Positions 1 through 7,886 of a DNA stretch of 24,905 bases are shown here, one piece after another (the stretch's first letter is position 1; the number at the start of each line of letters is the position of its first letter). Location: contig CAJMQE010000054.1 of the NCBI GenBank assembly GCA_905215405.1, positions 1 to 24,905 on the forward strand, in the 5' to 3' direction. Both the position numbers and the translations under genes were made by a program. This stretch comes from an uncultured bacterium. GTDB taxonomy: Bacteria; Bacillota; Clostridia; Lachnospirales; Lachnospiraceae. Below the pieces are notes generated by a model. That model worked only from the letters and a program-made list of their open reading frames with translations. It searched no databases and was not told where the DNA came from.

Positions 1-19
1 CATAAACACTAAGCTTTCA

Positions 20-52
20 GAAAATTTGACCCACAACTATACACGAAGAGCC
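20..52 (-). repeat. Probable terminal inverted repeat of an ISL3-type insertion sequence (element lies outside the window)
   Basis: Read on the minus strand from base 52, this begins GGCTCTTCGTGTATAG and runs on into GTTGTGGGTCAAATTTT. The GGCTCTTCG tip is, from memory, typical of ISL3-family terminal repeats. Bases 31-48 reappear exactly, in inverse orientation, at 24863-24880. The orientation places the body of the element to the left, before base 1. No transposase is visible, so the family call rests on the end sequence alone. Confidence 0.5.
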
Positions 53-163
53 ATAAATAACAGGAAAATAAAGTCCTGCTATTGATTCTTATGTCTTTTA
101 GTATAAATTATAATACATTTATAGTCAAACTGTACAAAGCGGTATGATTCACGAAGTATTCAC

Positions 164-192
164 TTGAATTATGAAAGAATAATTGTTATGAT
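164..192 (+). promoter_or_regulatory. Sigma-A-type promoter of the Na/Pi cotransporter gene
   Basis: TTGAAT at 164-169 and TATGAT at 187-192 are separated by exactly 17 bases. Transcription would start near base 199, giving a leader of about 57 bases before the ATG at 256. Confidence 0.6.
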
Positions 193-255
193 AAAAAACG
201 TGTAAATAATTAGTAATAAATTAGTAAAAGATATGAGAATACGTGAGGAAAAGAA

Positions 256-1932
256 ATGAATTTAAGTGATGTAAGCAATTTGTTTATGTTTGCCGGTGGT
301 ATCGGAATGTTCCTTTATGGTATGAACATCATGGCCGACGGTATGCAGAAATCTGCTGGTGGTAAAATGCAGAAGCTGCTTGGTCTTCTTACAAGCAACA
401 GGCTTCTTGCGGTTGGTGTTGGTGCACTGATTACCATGATTATTCAGAGCAGTGGAGCTACAACGGTAATGGTTGTCGGCTTTGTAAATGCAGGAATTCT
501 TAGTCTGTCACAGGCGGTCGGTGTAATTATGGGTGCCAACATCGGTACGACAATTACAGCATGGATCGTGTCTATGGGACAGATCGGTGATGCAGCAACA
601 GTATTAAAACCATCTTTTTATGCACCTCTTTTAATTGGTATAGGCGCATTTATTGTTCTGTTCAGTAAGAAACAGGGCAAGAAAACAGCAGGCGAGATCA
701 TCGTTGGTATCGGCCTTCTGTTCATGGGTCTTGATTTTATGTCAAGCTCAGTATCAGGCTATACGAATGCACCTATTTTTGCAGATGCTTTCCGTCTCTT
801 CGGAAGTAATCCACTCCTGGGCATGTTGGTCGGTATTATTGTTACCGCACTTTTACAGAGTTCCTCTGCATCAGTCGGAATTTTACAGACACTTGCAGCA
901 AATGGTGTAGTTACTACGAATGCAGCTATTTATATTACACTTGGACAAAATATAGGTTCTTGTGTGACTGCACTGATTTCCAGTATTGGTGCCAATAAAA
1001 CTGCAAAGAGAGCAGCATCTATCCATCTGATGTTCAATATTGTCGGCGCTTTGATCTTTGGCAGCATCGGATTTTTTGTATTTTTGATAAATCCAGTGTT
1101 GGCTGCACATAATATCTCAAGTGTGGAAATTTCTATCTTCCATACATTCTTCAACCTTACTTGTACAGCAGTGATGTTCCCATTTGCGAATGTCTTTGTT
1201 AAGGTATCTGGAATGATCATTAAAGATAAGGCTGATACACAGACTATCGAAGAGAAAAATGACTTTGCAGAAGAGTCACTTAGACATCTTGACAGCAGAA
1301 TCCTTGAAACACCATCTTTCGCAGTGGAAACAGGACTGAAAGAAGTTGTGAACATGGGTGAAATGGCACTTGATAATCTCAAAAATGCAGTTGATGCAGT
1401 TGTTAATAATAAGACTGAACTGATTGATGTCGTTATGGAAAATGAAAAGAAAGTCGATCTGATGGAAAAATATCTGACGGAGTATTTGGTCAAGGTAAAC
1501 AATCTGTCTCTGACTGAAAAGCAGCATTTGACAGTAAATAATCTGTTCCATGCGATCATTGATATTGAAAGAGTTTCTGATCATGCAGAAAATCTTGCAG
1601 AACTCGCAAGTTACAAGCAGGAACATAATATTACATTTTCTCCAGAAGGAATCAGTGAGCTCAGTGATATCTGTAACATTGTAAATAACTGTTTTGAAGC
1701 TGCGATTGCCGCACGTAAGACAGGAAGCATGGAACCGGTCAGAAAGGTTATCCAGCTTGAAGATATGGTAGATTCACTGGAAGAAGAACTTAGGGATAAA
1801 CATATTGAAAGACTGTCACAGGGTCTTTGCCAGACAAATAACGGAGTTGTATTCCTCGATATTCTGTCAAATCTGGAAAGAGTGTCTGATCATGCCAACA
1901 ATATCGCTGGTTGTGTAAAGGATGAACTTTAG
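256..1932 (+). CDS. Na+/phosphate cotransporter family protein with C-terminal PhoU-like domain
   Basis: This 558-residue membrane protein is predicted to import inorganic phosphate with sodium. Two copies of the Na/Pi-cotransporter repeat are visible. The first has QSSGATT at residues 64-70 followed by GANIGTT at 93-99. The second has QSSSAS at 201-206 followed by GQNIGSC at 230-236. These paired QSS motifs mark the substrate-binding repeats of the NptA/SLC34 fold. From about residue 350 the protein is helical and charged, with two similar segments (IERVSDHAENLAEL and LERVSDHANNIAGC) typical of PhoU-like domains, which suggests phosphate-dependent control of transport. The ATG has a GAGGA ribosome binding site at 245-249. 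The gene stands alone behind its own promoter. No pst or pho genes are adjacent, and no U-tailed terminator was seen after the stop. Confidence in the family is high; the substrate is inferred. Confidence 0.92.
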   Translation: MNLSDVSNLFMFAGGIGMFLYGMNIMADGMQKSAGGKMQKLLGLLTSNRLLAVGVGALITMIIQSSGATTVMVVGFVNAGILSLSQAVGVIMGANIGTTITAWIVSMGQIGDAATVLKPSFYAPLLIGIGAFIVLFSKKQGKKTAGEIIVGIGLLFMGLDFMSSSVSGYTNAPIFADAFRLFGSNPLLGMLVGIIVTALLQSSSASVGILQTLAANGVVTTNAAIYITLGQNIGSCVTALISSIGANKTAKRAASIHLMFNIVGALIFGSIGFFVFLINPVLAAHNISSVEISIFHTFFNLTCTAVMFPFANVFVKVSGMIIKDKADTQTIEEKNDFAEESLRHLDSRILETPSFAVETGLKEVVNMGEMALDNLKNAVDAVVNNKTELIDVVMENEKKVDLMEKYLTEYLVKVNNLSLTEKQHLTVNNLFHAIIDIERVSDHAENLAELASYKQEHNITFSPEGISELSDICNIVNNCFEAAIAARKTGSMEPVRKVIQLEDMVDSLEEELRDKHIERLSQGLCQTNNGVVFLDILSNLERVSDHANNIAGCVKDEL

Positions 1933-2103
1933 TAAACTGATGTTTTGTTCAAATTTTGGTACAAATAATTAGAGCGTATCACCAACGAAAAGGATATTAT
2001 TAACAATATACAGTATACAATTCGAAAATGTGCACAATTTATTCAAAATATATGAAGAAATTGTTACTGATTTATCAAAAATGGACATATTGCAAAATAA
2101 AGC

Positions 2104-2132
2104 TTGAATTTTTGGTGTAAATTAGGTAAAAT
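2104..2132 (+). promoter_or_regulatory. Strong sigma-A-type promoter of the gap gene
   Basis: TTGAAT at 2104-2109 and TAAAAT at 2127-2132 are 17 bases apart. The predicted start is near 2139, giving a leader of about 57 bases that ends in an AGGAGGA ribosome binding site at 2180-2186. This suits a highly expressed glycolytic gene. Confidence 0.62.
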
Positions 2133-2195
2133 ATGTAAAGGTTGATTTTTAATTAACAATCTTTTTACTATTTTTTATTAGGAGGAATTATAATT

Positions 2196-3209
2196 ATGTC
2201 AGTAAAAGTAGCAATTAACGGTTTTGGCCGTATCGGACGTCTTGCTTTCAGACAGATGTTCGGAGCAGAAGGATATGAAGTAGTAGCAATTAACGATTTA
2301 ACAAGCCCAAAGATGTTAGCACATTTATTAAAATATGATTCATCACAGGGAAAATATGCATTAGCTGATACAGTTTCAGCTGGTGAAGATTCAATCACAG
2401 TTGATGGTAAAACAATCAAAATCTATGCTGAAGCAGATGCTTCTAAACTTCCTTGGGGAGATTTAAAAGTTGATGTTGTTCTTGAATGCACAGGGTTCTA
2501 TACATCAAAAGAAAAAGCTTCTGCACATATCAAAGCAGGCGCTAGAAAAGTTGTTATTTCAGCTCCAGCTGGTAATGACCTTCCAACAATCGTTTACAAT
2601 GTAAACCATAATACATTAAAACCATCAGATACAGTTATTTCAGCTGCATCTTGTACAACAAACTGTTTAGCACCTATGGCTGATGCTCTTAACAAATTAG
2701 CACCAATCCAGTCTGGTATCATGACAACAATTCATGCTTACACAGGTGATCAGATGACTCTTGATGGACCACAGAGAAAAGGTGATTTAAGAAGATCTAG
2801 AGCAGCTGCAATCAACATCGTACCTAACTCAACAGGTGCTGCAAAAGCAATCGGTCTTGTTATCCCTGAATTAATGGGTAAATTAATCGGTTCTGCACAG
2901 AGAGTTCCAACTCCTACAGGTTCAACAACAATTCTTACAGCTGTTGTTAAAGGTTCTGTATCAGTTGATGATATCAACAAAGCTATGGAAGCTGCTAAGA
3001 CAGAATCATTCGGATATAATACAGATGAAATCGTTTCTAGCGATATCGTTGGTATGAGATTCGGTTCATTATTTGATGCAACTCAGACAATGGTTTCTCC
3101 ATTAGAGAATGGTGATACACAGGTTCAGGTTGTTTCATGGTATGATAATGAAAATTCATACACAAGCCAGATGGTTAGAACAATTAAGTACTTCTCAGAA
3201 TTAGCTTAA
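2196..3209 (+). CDS. gap: Type I glyceraldehyde-3-phosphate dehydrogenase (phosphorylating, NAD-linked)
   Basis: This 337-residue cytoplasmic enzyme oxidises glyceraldehyde-3-phosphate to 1,3-bisphosphoglycerate with NAD+ and phosphate, the step before phosphoglycerate kinase, which is encoded next. The Rossmann motif GFGRIGR is at residues 9-15. D34 closes the second beta strand, as in NAD-preferring enzymes. The catalytic motif SCTTNC gives nucleophile C153, and H180 is the expected base partner. The conserved WYDNE near the C-terminus is present, and length is normal for the family. The start is fixed by a near-perfect AGGAGGA at 2180-2186. Codon choice is restricted (many TTA, GCA, GCT, ACA codons), consistent with very high expression. 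A strong intrinsic terminator follows at 3240-3290, so the gene is at least partly its own transcription unit. Confidence 0.98.
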   Translation: MSVKVAINGFGRIGRLAFRQMFGAEGYEVVAINDLTSPKMLAHLLKYDSSQGKYALADTVSAGEDSITVDGKTIKIYAEADASKLPWGDLKVDVVLECTGFYTSKEKASAHIKAGARKVVISAPAGNDLPTIVYNVNHNTLKPSDTVISAASCTTNCLAPMADALNKLAPIQSGIMTTIHAYTGDQMTLDGPQRKGDLRRSRAAAINIVPNSTGAAKAIGLVIPELMGKLIGSAQRVPTPTGSTTILTAVVKGSVSVDDINKAMEAAKTESFGYNTDEIVSSDIVGMRFGSLFDATQTMVSPLENGDTQVQVVSWYDNENSYTSQMVRTIKYFSELA

Positions 3210-3239
3210 TTCGTTTCTAAAATGATCCTAATATTTTAA

Positions 3240-3290
3240 TAGAGGGTCCGGTCTTGTAGGTTAGACTATGAGGGCCGGGCCTCTATTTTT
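3240..3290 (+). terminator. Intrinsic terminator after gap
   Basis: TAGAGG plus TCCGGTC (3240-3253, one bulged G) pairs with GGCCGGGCCTCTA (3273-3285) in a 13-bp stem with two G-U pairs. TTTTT follows at 3286-3290. It should separate gap from pgk. Confidence 0.85.
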
Positions 3291-3326
3291 ATCAAACATT
3301 TATGTATGGATTTAGGAACAATCAGA

Positions 3327-3376
3327 GGAAAAAGCCTGAAATCCTGCCTGCTCACAGGAATTACAGAACTTTTTCC
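3327..3376 (+). other. Stem-loop in the gap-pgk spacer
   Basis: GGAAAAAG (3327-3334) and CTTTTTCC (3369-3376) are exact inverted repeats enclosing a second, smaller pair, TCCTG (3342-3346) and CAGGA (3355-3359). No U-tract follows, so this is not a terminator. It lies 70 bases before the pgk start and could be a leader or processing structure. No convincing pgk promoter was identified nearby. Confidence 0.3.
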
Positions 3377-3446
3377 AAATCGATTGCTACACAGCTAATA
3401 CAAAAATAGTAAGTTTATATTATATAGAAGTTATGGAGGAAAGTTT

Positions 3447-4640
3447 ATGCTTAATAAGAAATCAGTTGATGACATCAATGTAAAAGGAAAAAGAGTACTC
3501 GTAAGATGCGATTTTAATGTACCTTTAATAGACGGAAAGATCACAGATGAAAATCGTCTCGTGGCAGCTCTCCCAACAATCAAAAAATTAATTGCAGATG
3601 GTGGAAAAGTAATTCTCTGCTCACATCTTGGAAAACCTAAAAATGGACCAAGTCCTGAATTTTCACTTGCCCCTGTTGCAAAAAGACTTGCTGAACTGTT
3701 AGGCCAGGAAGTTAAATTTGCTGCAGATGATGAAGTAGTTGGTGCAAATGCAAAAGCTGCTATTGAAGCAATGAAAGATGGAGATGTTGTATTACTTGAA
3801 AATACACGTTTCAGAGCTGAAGAAACAAAGAACGGCGAAGCATTCAGTAAAGATCTTGCATCTATCTGTGATGTATTTGTTAATGATGCATTTGGTACTG
3901 CTCACAGAGCACACTGCTCTAATGTAGGTGTTACACAGTTCGTTGATACAGCTGTTGTAGGTTACTTAATGCAGAAAGAAATTGATTTCCTCGGAAATGC
4001 AGTTAATAACCCAGTAAGACCATTCGTTGCTATTCTCGGTGGTTCAAAGGTTTCATCAAAGATTTCTGTTATCAACAATCTTCTTGATAAAGTTGATACT
4101 TTAATTATTGGTGGTGGTATGTCATATACTTTCCAGAAAGCAAAAGGCGGAAAGATCGGTAAATCTCTTGTAGAAGATGATTACCTTGATTATGCAAAAG
4201 AAATGTTACAGAAAGCGCAGGAAAAGGGCGTTAAGTTATTAATTCCTGTTGATACAGTTGTAGCCAAAGAATTCGCTAATGAAGCACCAAGCAGAATTGT
4301 TCCAGCTGGTACAATGGAAGATGACGAAATGGGTCTTGATATTGGACCAAAAACTCGTGATCTTTACAAAGATGCATTAAAAGATGCTAAGACAGTTGTA
4401 TGGAACGGACCTATGGGTGTATTTGAATTCCCTAACTTTGCTGCAGGTACAATTGCAGTAGCTGAAGAATTAGCAAGCATCGATGCAACAACAATCATCG
4501 GTGGTGGTGACTCAGCATCAGCTGTAAACAACCTTGGATTTGGTGATAAAATGACACATATTTCTACAGGTGGTGGAGCTTCACTTGAATTCCTTGAAGG
4601 AAAAGAATTACCAGGTGTTGCTGCAGCTAATGATAAATAA
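3447..4640 (+). CDS. pgk: Phosphoglycerate kinase
   Basis: This 397-residue cytoplasmic enzyme transfers the acyl phosphate of 1,3-bisphosphoglycerate to ADP, giving ATP and 3-phosphoglycerate. The N-terminal signature RCDFNVP is at residues 20-26 and SHLGKP at 59-64, both substrate-binding elements. GGSKVSSKI marks the hinge-side nucleotide-binding strand, and the ATP-phosphate loop GGGDSASA lies near residue 352. Length matches bacterial monomeric PGK. The ribosome binding site GGAGGA at 3435-3440 is 6 bases from the ATG. It is preceded by the gap terminator and followed by its own terminator at 4649-4707, so an internal promoter in 3291-3446 or partial read-through from gap is needed. I found no clear promoter hexamers there. 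Confidence 0.98.
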   Translation: MLNKKSVDDINVKGKRVLVRCDFNVPLIDGKITDENRLVAALPTIKKLIADGGKVILCSHLGKPKNGPSPEFSLAPVAKRLAELLGQEVKFAADDEVVGANAKAAIEAMKDGDVVLLENTRFRAEETKNGEAFSKDLASICDVFVNDAFGTAHRAHCSNVGVTQFVDTAVVGYLMQKEIDFLGNAVNNPVRPFVAILGGSKVSSKISVINNLLDKVDTLIIGGGMSYTFQKAKGGKIGKSLVEDDYLDYAKEMLQKAQEKGVKLLIPVDTVVAKEFANEAPSRIVPAGTMEDDEMGLDIGPKTRDLYKDALKDAKTVVWNGPMGVFEFPNFAAGTIAVAEELASIDATTIIGGGDSASAVNNLGFGDKMTHISTGGGASLEFLEGKELPGVAAANDK

Positions 4641-4648
4641 TTAACAAA

Positions 4649-4707
4649 AATATTATTCTGAGTTTGTATAATTTTTAACAATACAAGCTCGGAATATTGT
4701 TTTTTTT
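4649..4707 (+). terminator. Intrinsic terminator after pgk
   Basis: The arm at 4649-4669 pairs with 4681-4698 (AATATT, then CTGAGTTTGTAT against ATACAAGCTCGG with two G-U pairs; three bases bulge). A run of eight T follows at 4700-4707. Confidence 0.75.
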
Positions 4708-4708
4708 G

Positions 4709-4841
4709 GAATAATTACTAATAAATTTCATCAATTTGTAGAAACTACTGAATAATTATGCTATAATCGTCGTGAAATGAAGTTCTGGTACATAAAAATA
4801 ATGTATCTGAATGGTAGAAACGATTAGTAATTATTCAGTAG
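4709..4841 (+). repeat. Overlapping inverted repeats with alternative pairing, pgk-tpiA spacer
   Basis: The segment 4823-4841 is an exact reverse complement of two different upstream stretches. Bases 4823-4836 match 4709-4722 (14 bases), and 4828-4841 match 4745-4758 (14 bases). The two pairings share bases 4828-4836 and cannot coexist. The inner pair encloses further complementary blocks: AATCGT 4765-4770 with ACGATT 4820-4825, and TACAT 4789-4793 with ATGTA 4801-4805. Together they give a roughly 97-base imperfect hairpin. It could be a regulatory RNA switch in read-through transcripts, or a small palindromic (MITE-like) insertion. No function is known to me. Confidence 0.55.
4759..4767 (+). 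promoter_or_regulatory. tpiA: Extended -10 promoter candidate for tpiA
   Basis: TGCTATAAT is a perfect extended -10 element (TGN then TATAAT), but no good -35 hexamer stands 16-18 bases upstream. Transcription from about 4774 would give a leader of about 250 bases before the tpiA ATG. The element lies inside the left arm of the palindrome described for this spacer. Confidence 0.42.
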
Positions 4842-5024
4842 ATAACTAAAATACGATTTACAGAAGCGAACAGATTGTCATGAGTTTTTCATGAAGTTTT
4901 TTTATTTTAACAATGCATATTGCATACAATCCACGCAGCGAAGTAGTTTACCTGGTTATTACCGGATACTTACCAATAACGTTTTAATAAAATATTTTAA
5001 CGTGCAGTGGAGGAGTATTTTTTA
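4842..5024 (+). other. Long tpiA leader with small hairpins
   Basis: This is the remainder of the 384-base pgk-tpiA gap. TCATGA occurs at 4878-4883 and 4889-4894 and can form a 6-bp stem with a GTTTT loop, followed by seven T at 4897-4903, a weak terminator-like shape. GTTATT (4955-4960) and AATAAC (4975-4980) form another short stem. No known riboswitch consensus was recognised and no open frame is convincing. Confidence 0.3.
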
Positions 5025-5777
5025 ATGCGTAAGAAGATAGTTGCTGGTAACTGGAAAATGAACAAAACTCCAAGCGAGGCTATAAAACTGGTGAGTGAAT
5101 TAAAGCCTTTAGTGGAGAACAAAGATGTTGATGTAATATTCTGCGTACCATCAATTTCAATATTAAGTACAGCAGAACTTGTGAAAGGTTCTGATATTGC
5201 GGTTGGTGCCCAGAATATGTTTTATGAAGATCGAGGCGCATACACCGGTGAAATATCAGCAGAAATGCTTGTAGATGCAGATGTTAAGTACGTGATAGTA
5301 GGTCATTCAGAGAGAAGACAGTACTTTCACGAAACGAATGAGATCGTGAACAAAAAGATGCGAAAGGTTCTGGAATACAATATGATTCCAATCGTATGTT
5401 GTGGGGAAACACTACAGCAGAGAGAACAGGGAATTACAATTGCATTCATTAAAGAACAGATCACAGAAGCATATAAAGATATCAGTCCTGAAGATGCAGT
5501 CAAGACGATTGTTGCTTATGAGCCAATCTGGGCGATTGGAACAGGACGCGTAGCAACCTGTGAACAGGCTGAAAAAGTATGTGAAGCTATTCGTAGATGT
5601 ATATCAGAAATTTATAATAAAGAAATTGCAGATCAGATCCGCATATTATATGGTGGAAGTGTCAATGCAGGAAATGCTGCAGAACTTTTTGCCAGTGATA
5701 ATATTGATGGTGGTCTTATTGGCGGTGCCAGTCTGAAGACAGAATTTGCAGATATTGTAAACTATAAAAGGGTATAG
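5025..5777 (+). CDS. tpiA: Triosephosphate isomerase
   Basis: This enzyme interconverts dihydroxyacetone phosphate and glyceraldehyde-3-phosphate. From the ATG at 5025 the protein is 250 residues, the usual length, and opens with the standard MRKKIVAGNWKMNK. Catalytic N9 and K11 lie in NWKMNK, the electrophile H94 in GHSERR, and the base E166 in AYEPIWAIGTG, which also begins the flexible lid. YGGSVN and GGLIGGASL form the phosphate-binding loops. A longer frame opens at GTG 5007, but that codon overlaps the ribosome binding site GGAGGAG (5009-5015), so the 5025 start, 9 bases after the site, is preferred. The unusually long upstream region and extended -10 element suggest its own promoter. 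gpmI follows after 171 bases with no clear terminator between them. Confidence 0.97.
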   Translation: MRKKIVAGNWKMNKTPSEAIKLVSELKPLVENKDVDVIFCVPSISILSTAELVKGSDIAVGAQNMFYEDRGAYTGEISAEMLVDADVKYVIVGHSERRQYFHETNEIVNKKMRKVLEYNMIPIVCCGETLQQREQGITIAFIKEQITEAYKDISPEDAVKTIVAYEPIWAIGTGRVATCEQAEKVCEAIRRCISEIYNKEIADQIRILYGGSVNAGNAAELFASDNIDGGLIGGASLKTEFADIVNYKRV

Positions 5778-5883
5778 TCATATTCGTATAGATCTTTGTT
5801 TAAATGGATCTGGCAGATTATTAAGACTGTATCTGGACTCAGTTTACTTTGCATTCTATTGAATGAGTTTTCTTTGATGGAAA

Positions 5884-5934
5884 TTCTGCTATCAGAAACT
5901 GGCAGTGCCGACGTTTACTATTGAAATAGCAGAA
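5884..5934 (+). other. Inverted repeat overlapping the gpmI ribosome binding site
   Basis: TTCTGCTAT (5884-5892) and ATAGCAGAA (5926-5934) are exact 9-base inverted repeats with a 33-base loop. The right arm runs into AAAGG (5933-5937), the best Shine-Dalgarno candidate for gpmI, so the stem could partly mask the site. This is read from sequence only; folding has not been calculated. Confidence 0.35.
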
Positions 5935-5948
5935 AGGTACAGGTATTA

Positions 5949-7493
5949 ATGATGAGTAAGAAACCTACAGTTTTAATGATCCTTGATGGATATGGTTTAA
6001 ATGATAAAAAAGAGGGAAATGCTGTTGCAAATGCACAGACTCCTGTAATGGATAAACTGATGAAGGAGTGCCCTTATGTAAAAGGATATGCCAGTGGACT
6101 TCAGGTTGGTCTTCCAGAAGGACAGATGGGTAACTCAGAAGTTGGACATCTTAACATGGGTGCTGGACGTATTGTTTATCAGGAATTAACAAGAATTACA
6201 AAAGAAATTGCTGATGGGGATTTCTTTAAGAATGAAGCATTCCTTGCAGCAATTGAAAATTGCAAAAAGAATCATTCAGATCTTCACCTTTATGGTCTGT
6301 TATCAGATGGTGGTGTTCACAGTCATCTGACACATTTATTTGCACTGTTAGAGCTTGCAAAAAAAGAAGGACTTCAGAATGTTTACGTACATGCATTCCT
6401 TGATGGTCGTGATACAGCTCCAAATGCCGGTCAAGGTTTTATGAAACAGCTTGTTGATAAAATGAATGAACTTGGTGTTGGTGAAGTTGCTTCTGTTATG
6501 GGTCGTTACTATGTAATGGATAGAGATAACAGATGGGACAGAGTGCAGGCTGCATACAATGCTATGGCAAATGGTGAAGGAAACAAGGCTGAAAGCGGAT
6601 TAGATGCAATTGAAAAATCATATGCAGATGAAAAACTGGATGAATTTGTTGTTCCTACAGTTGTTGTAAAAGATGGTAAGCCTGTAGCAACGATCAAAGA
6701 CAATGATTCTATTATCTGTTTTAACTTCAGACCTGATAGAGCAAGAGAAATCACAAGATGTTTCTGCGATGATGAATTTACAGGATTTGAAAGAGGAGAC
6801 AGAAAGAAAGTTACTTATGTATGCTTTACAGAATATGATGTCACAATTCCTAATAAAATTGTTGCATTCAAGAAAGTCCCAATTAGCAATACATTAGGCG
6901 AATATCTTGCACAGAATGGTAAAACACAGGCAAGAATCGCTGAAACTGAAAAATACGCACACGTTACATTTTTCTTTAATGGTGGCGTGGAAGAGCCAAA
7001 TGAAGGCGAAGACAGAATTCTTGTAAAATCACCTAAGGTTGCAACATATGATTTACAGCCTGAAATGAGTGCAAATTCTGTTTGTGATAAACTGGTCGAT
7101 GCTATCGAATCAGATAAATACGATGTGATCATTATCAACTTTGCAAATCCAGATATGGTTGGTCATACAGGTATTATGGATGCTGCAATCAAAGCAGTTG
7201 AGACAGTTGATCACTGTGTAGAAAGAGCAGTAGAAGCAGTTAAAAAGGTTGATGGAACAATGTTTATCTGTGCAGATCATGGTAATGCAGAACAGCTGAT
7301 TGATTATACAACAGGTGGAAGCTTTACAGCACATACAACAAATCCAGTTCCATTTATTCTTGTTAATTATGATGACAGCTATACATTACGTGAAAATGGC
7401 TGCCTCGCTGATATTGCACCAACATTACTTGAGATTATGGGCATGAAACAGCCTGCAGAAATGACAGGTAAGTCACTTCTGATAAAAAAATAG
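5949..7493 (+). CDS. gpmI: 2,3-bisphosphoglycerate-independent phosphoglycerate mutase
   Basis: This cytoplasmic, Mn2+-dependent enzyme of the alkaline-phosphatase superfamily interconverts 3- and 2-phosphoglycerate. It has 514 residues, normal for the family. The N-terminal metal motif LDGYGLN starts near residue 12, the phosphoserine nucleophile S63 lies in GQMGNSEVGHLNMG, the substrate loop contains LDGRDT, and the C-terminal metal site is CADHGNAEQ followed by HTTNPVPF. Two consecutive ATGs (5949 and 5952) are possible starts. The weak AAAGG at 5933-5937 fits the first slightly better, although MSKKP from the second is the commoner family N-terminus. The gene follows tpiA, completing triose-phosphate to 2-phosphoglycerate conversion; enolase is not in the window. 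No terminator is evident before the secG promoter, which starts 2 bases after the stop. Confidence 0.97.
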   Translation: MMSKKPTVLMILDGYGLNDKKEGNAVANAQTPVMDKLMKECPYVKGYASGLQVGLPEGQMGNSEVGHLNMGAGRIVYQELTRITKEIADGDFFKNEAFLAAIENCKKNHSDLHLYGLLSDGGVHSHLTHLFALLELAKKEGLQNVYVHAFLDGRDTAPNAGQGFMKQLVDKMNELGVGEVASVMGRYYVMDRDNRWDRVQAAYNAMANGEGNKAESGLDAIEKSYADEKLDEFVVPTVVVKDGKPVATIKDNDSIICFNFRPDRAREITRCFCDDEFTGFERGDRKKVTYVCFTEYDVTIPNKIVAFKKVPISNTLGEYLAQNGKTQARIAETEKYAHVTFFFNGGVEEPNEGEDRILVKSPKVATYDLQPEMSANSVCDKLVDAIESDKYDVIIINFANPDMVGHTGIMDAAIKAVETVDHCVERAVEAVKKVDGTMFICADHGNAEQLIDYTTGGSFTAHTTNPVPFILVNYDDSYTLRENGCLADIAPTLLEIMGMKQPAEMTGKSLLIKK

Positions 7494-7494
7494 T

Positions 7495-7523
7495 TTGATT
7501 AATAAAACATAGTATGTTACAAT
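7495..7523 (+). promoter_or_regulatory. secG: Sigma-A-type promoter of secG with overlapping dyad
   Basis: TTGATT at 7495-7500 and TACAAT at 7518-7523 are 17 bases apart, directly after the gpmI stop. An imperfect dyad, ACATAGTAT (7507-7515) against ATGCTATGT (7526-7534), flanks the -10. It could be an operator, but 8 of 9 matches in AT-rich DNA may be chance. Confidence 0.58.
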
Positions 7524-7554
7524 TTATGCTATGTGATTGTAGGAGGTGTACAAA

Positions 7555-7803
7555 GTGTCAGTTGCTGATATTATCAGAGTAATTCTAATTGGAATATTTA
7601 TTATTGTATGCGTTGTCTTAACAATTATCGTTCTTATGCAGGAAAGTAAAACACCAGGTCTTTCGGGATCAATTAGTGGTGCTGCAGATACTTACTGGGG
7701 AAAGATTAAAGGACGTTCTGTTGAGGGCAAGCTTGTAAAAATAACGAGATTACTTGCTATAGGCTTTCTTGTACTTGCCACAGTTTTGAATATTAATTTC
7801 TAA
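7555..7803 (+). CDS. secG: Preprotein translocase subunit SecG
   Basis: This small membrane subunit of the SecYEG protein-export channel assists SecA-driven translocation. From the GTG at 7555 it has 82 residues. There are two hydrophobic helices (about residues 4-26 and 57-80) joined by the conserved SecG loop MQESKTPGLSGSISG. Aromatic and small residues typical of the family (ADTYWGK) follow. The frame also opens at GTG 7546, but that codon is part of the ribosome binding site AGGAGG (7541-7546). GTG 7555 sits 8 bases after the site and is the likely start. It has its own promoter and a strong terminator, so it is probably monocistronic. The order secG, rnr, smpB is, from general knowledge, common in Firmicutes. 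Confidence 0.94.
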   Translation: MSVADIIRVILIGIFIIVCVVLTIIVLMQESKTPGLSGSISGAADTYWGKIKGRSVEGKLVKITRLLAIGFLVLATVLNINF

Positions 7804-7807
7804 TCAA

Positions 7808-7845
7808 GGAAACACTCTTTCTTAAAGAAAGGGTGTTTTCTTTTT
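7808..7845 (+). terminator. Intrinsic terminator after secG
   Basis: GGAAACACTCTTTCTT (7808-7823) pairs with AAGAAAGGGTGTTTTC (7825-7840), nearly 15 bp including two G-U pairs and a tight loop, followed by five T at 7841-7845. Confidence 0.88.
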
Positions 7846-7886
7846 GTCATAATTTGCATAAAAGAATAGTTAATTTATATAGATTG

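Noticed and set aside
930..1559. Minus-strand open frame of about 209 codons inside the Na/Pi cotransporter gene
   Set aside because: It lies entirely opposite a clear conserved gene, has no ribosome binding site and shows no protein-family features. It is a shadow frame, as are the other minus-strand frames.
5007..5024. Six-residue N-terminal extension of triosephosphate isomerase from GTG 5007
   Set aside because: The GTG overlaps the ribosome binding site, and the family N-terminus begins at the ATG at 5025.
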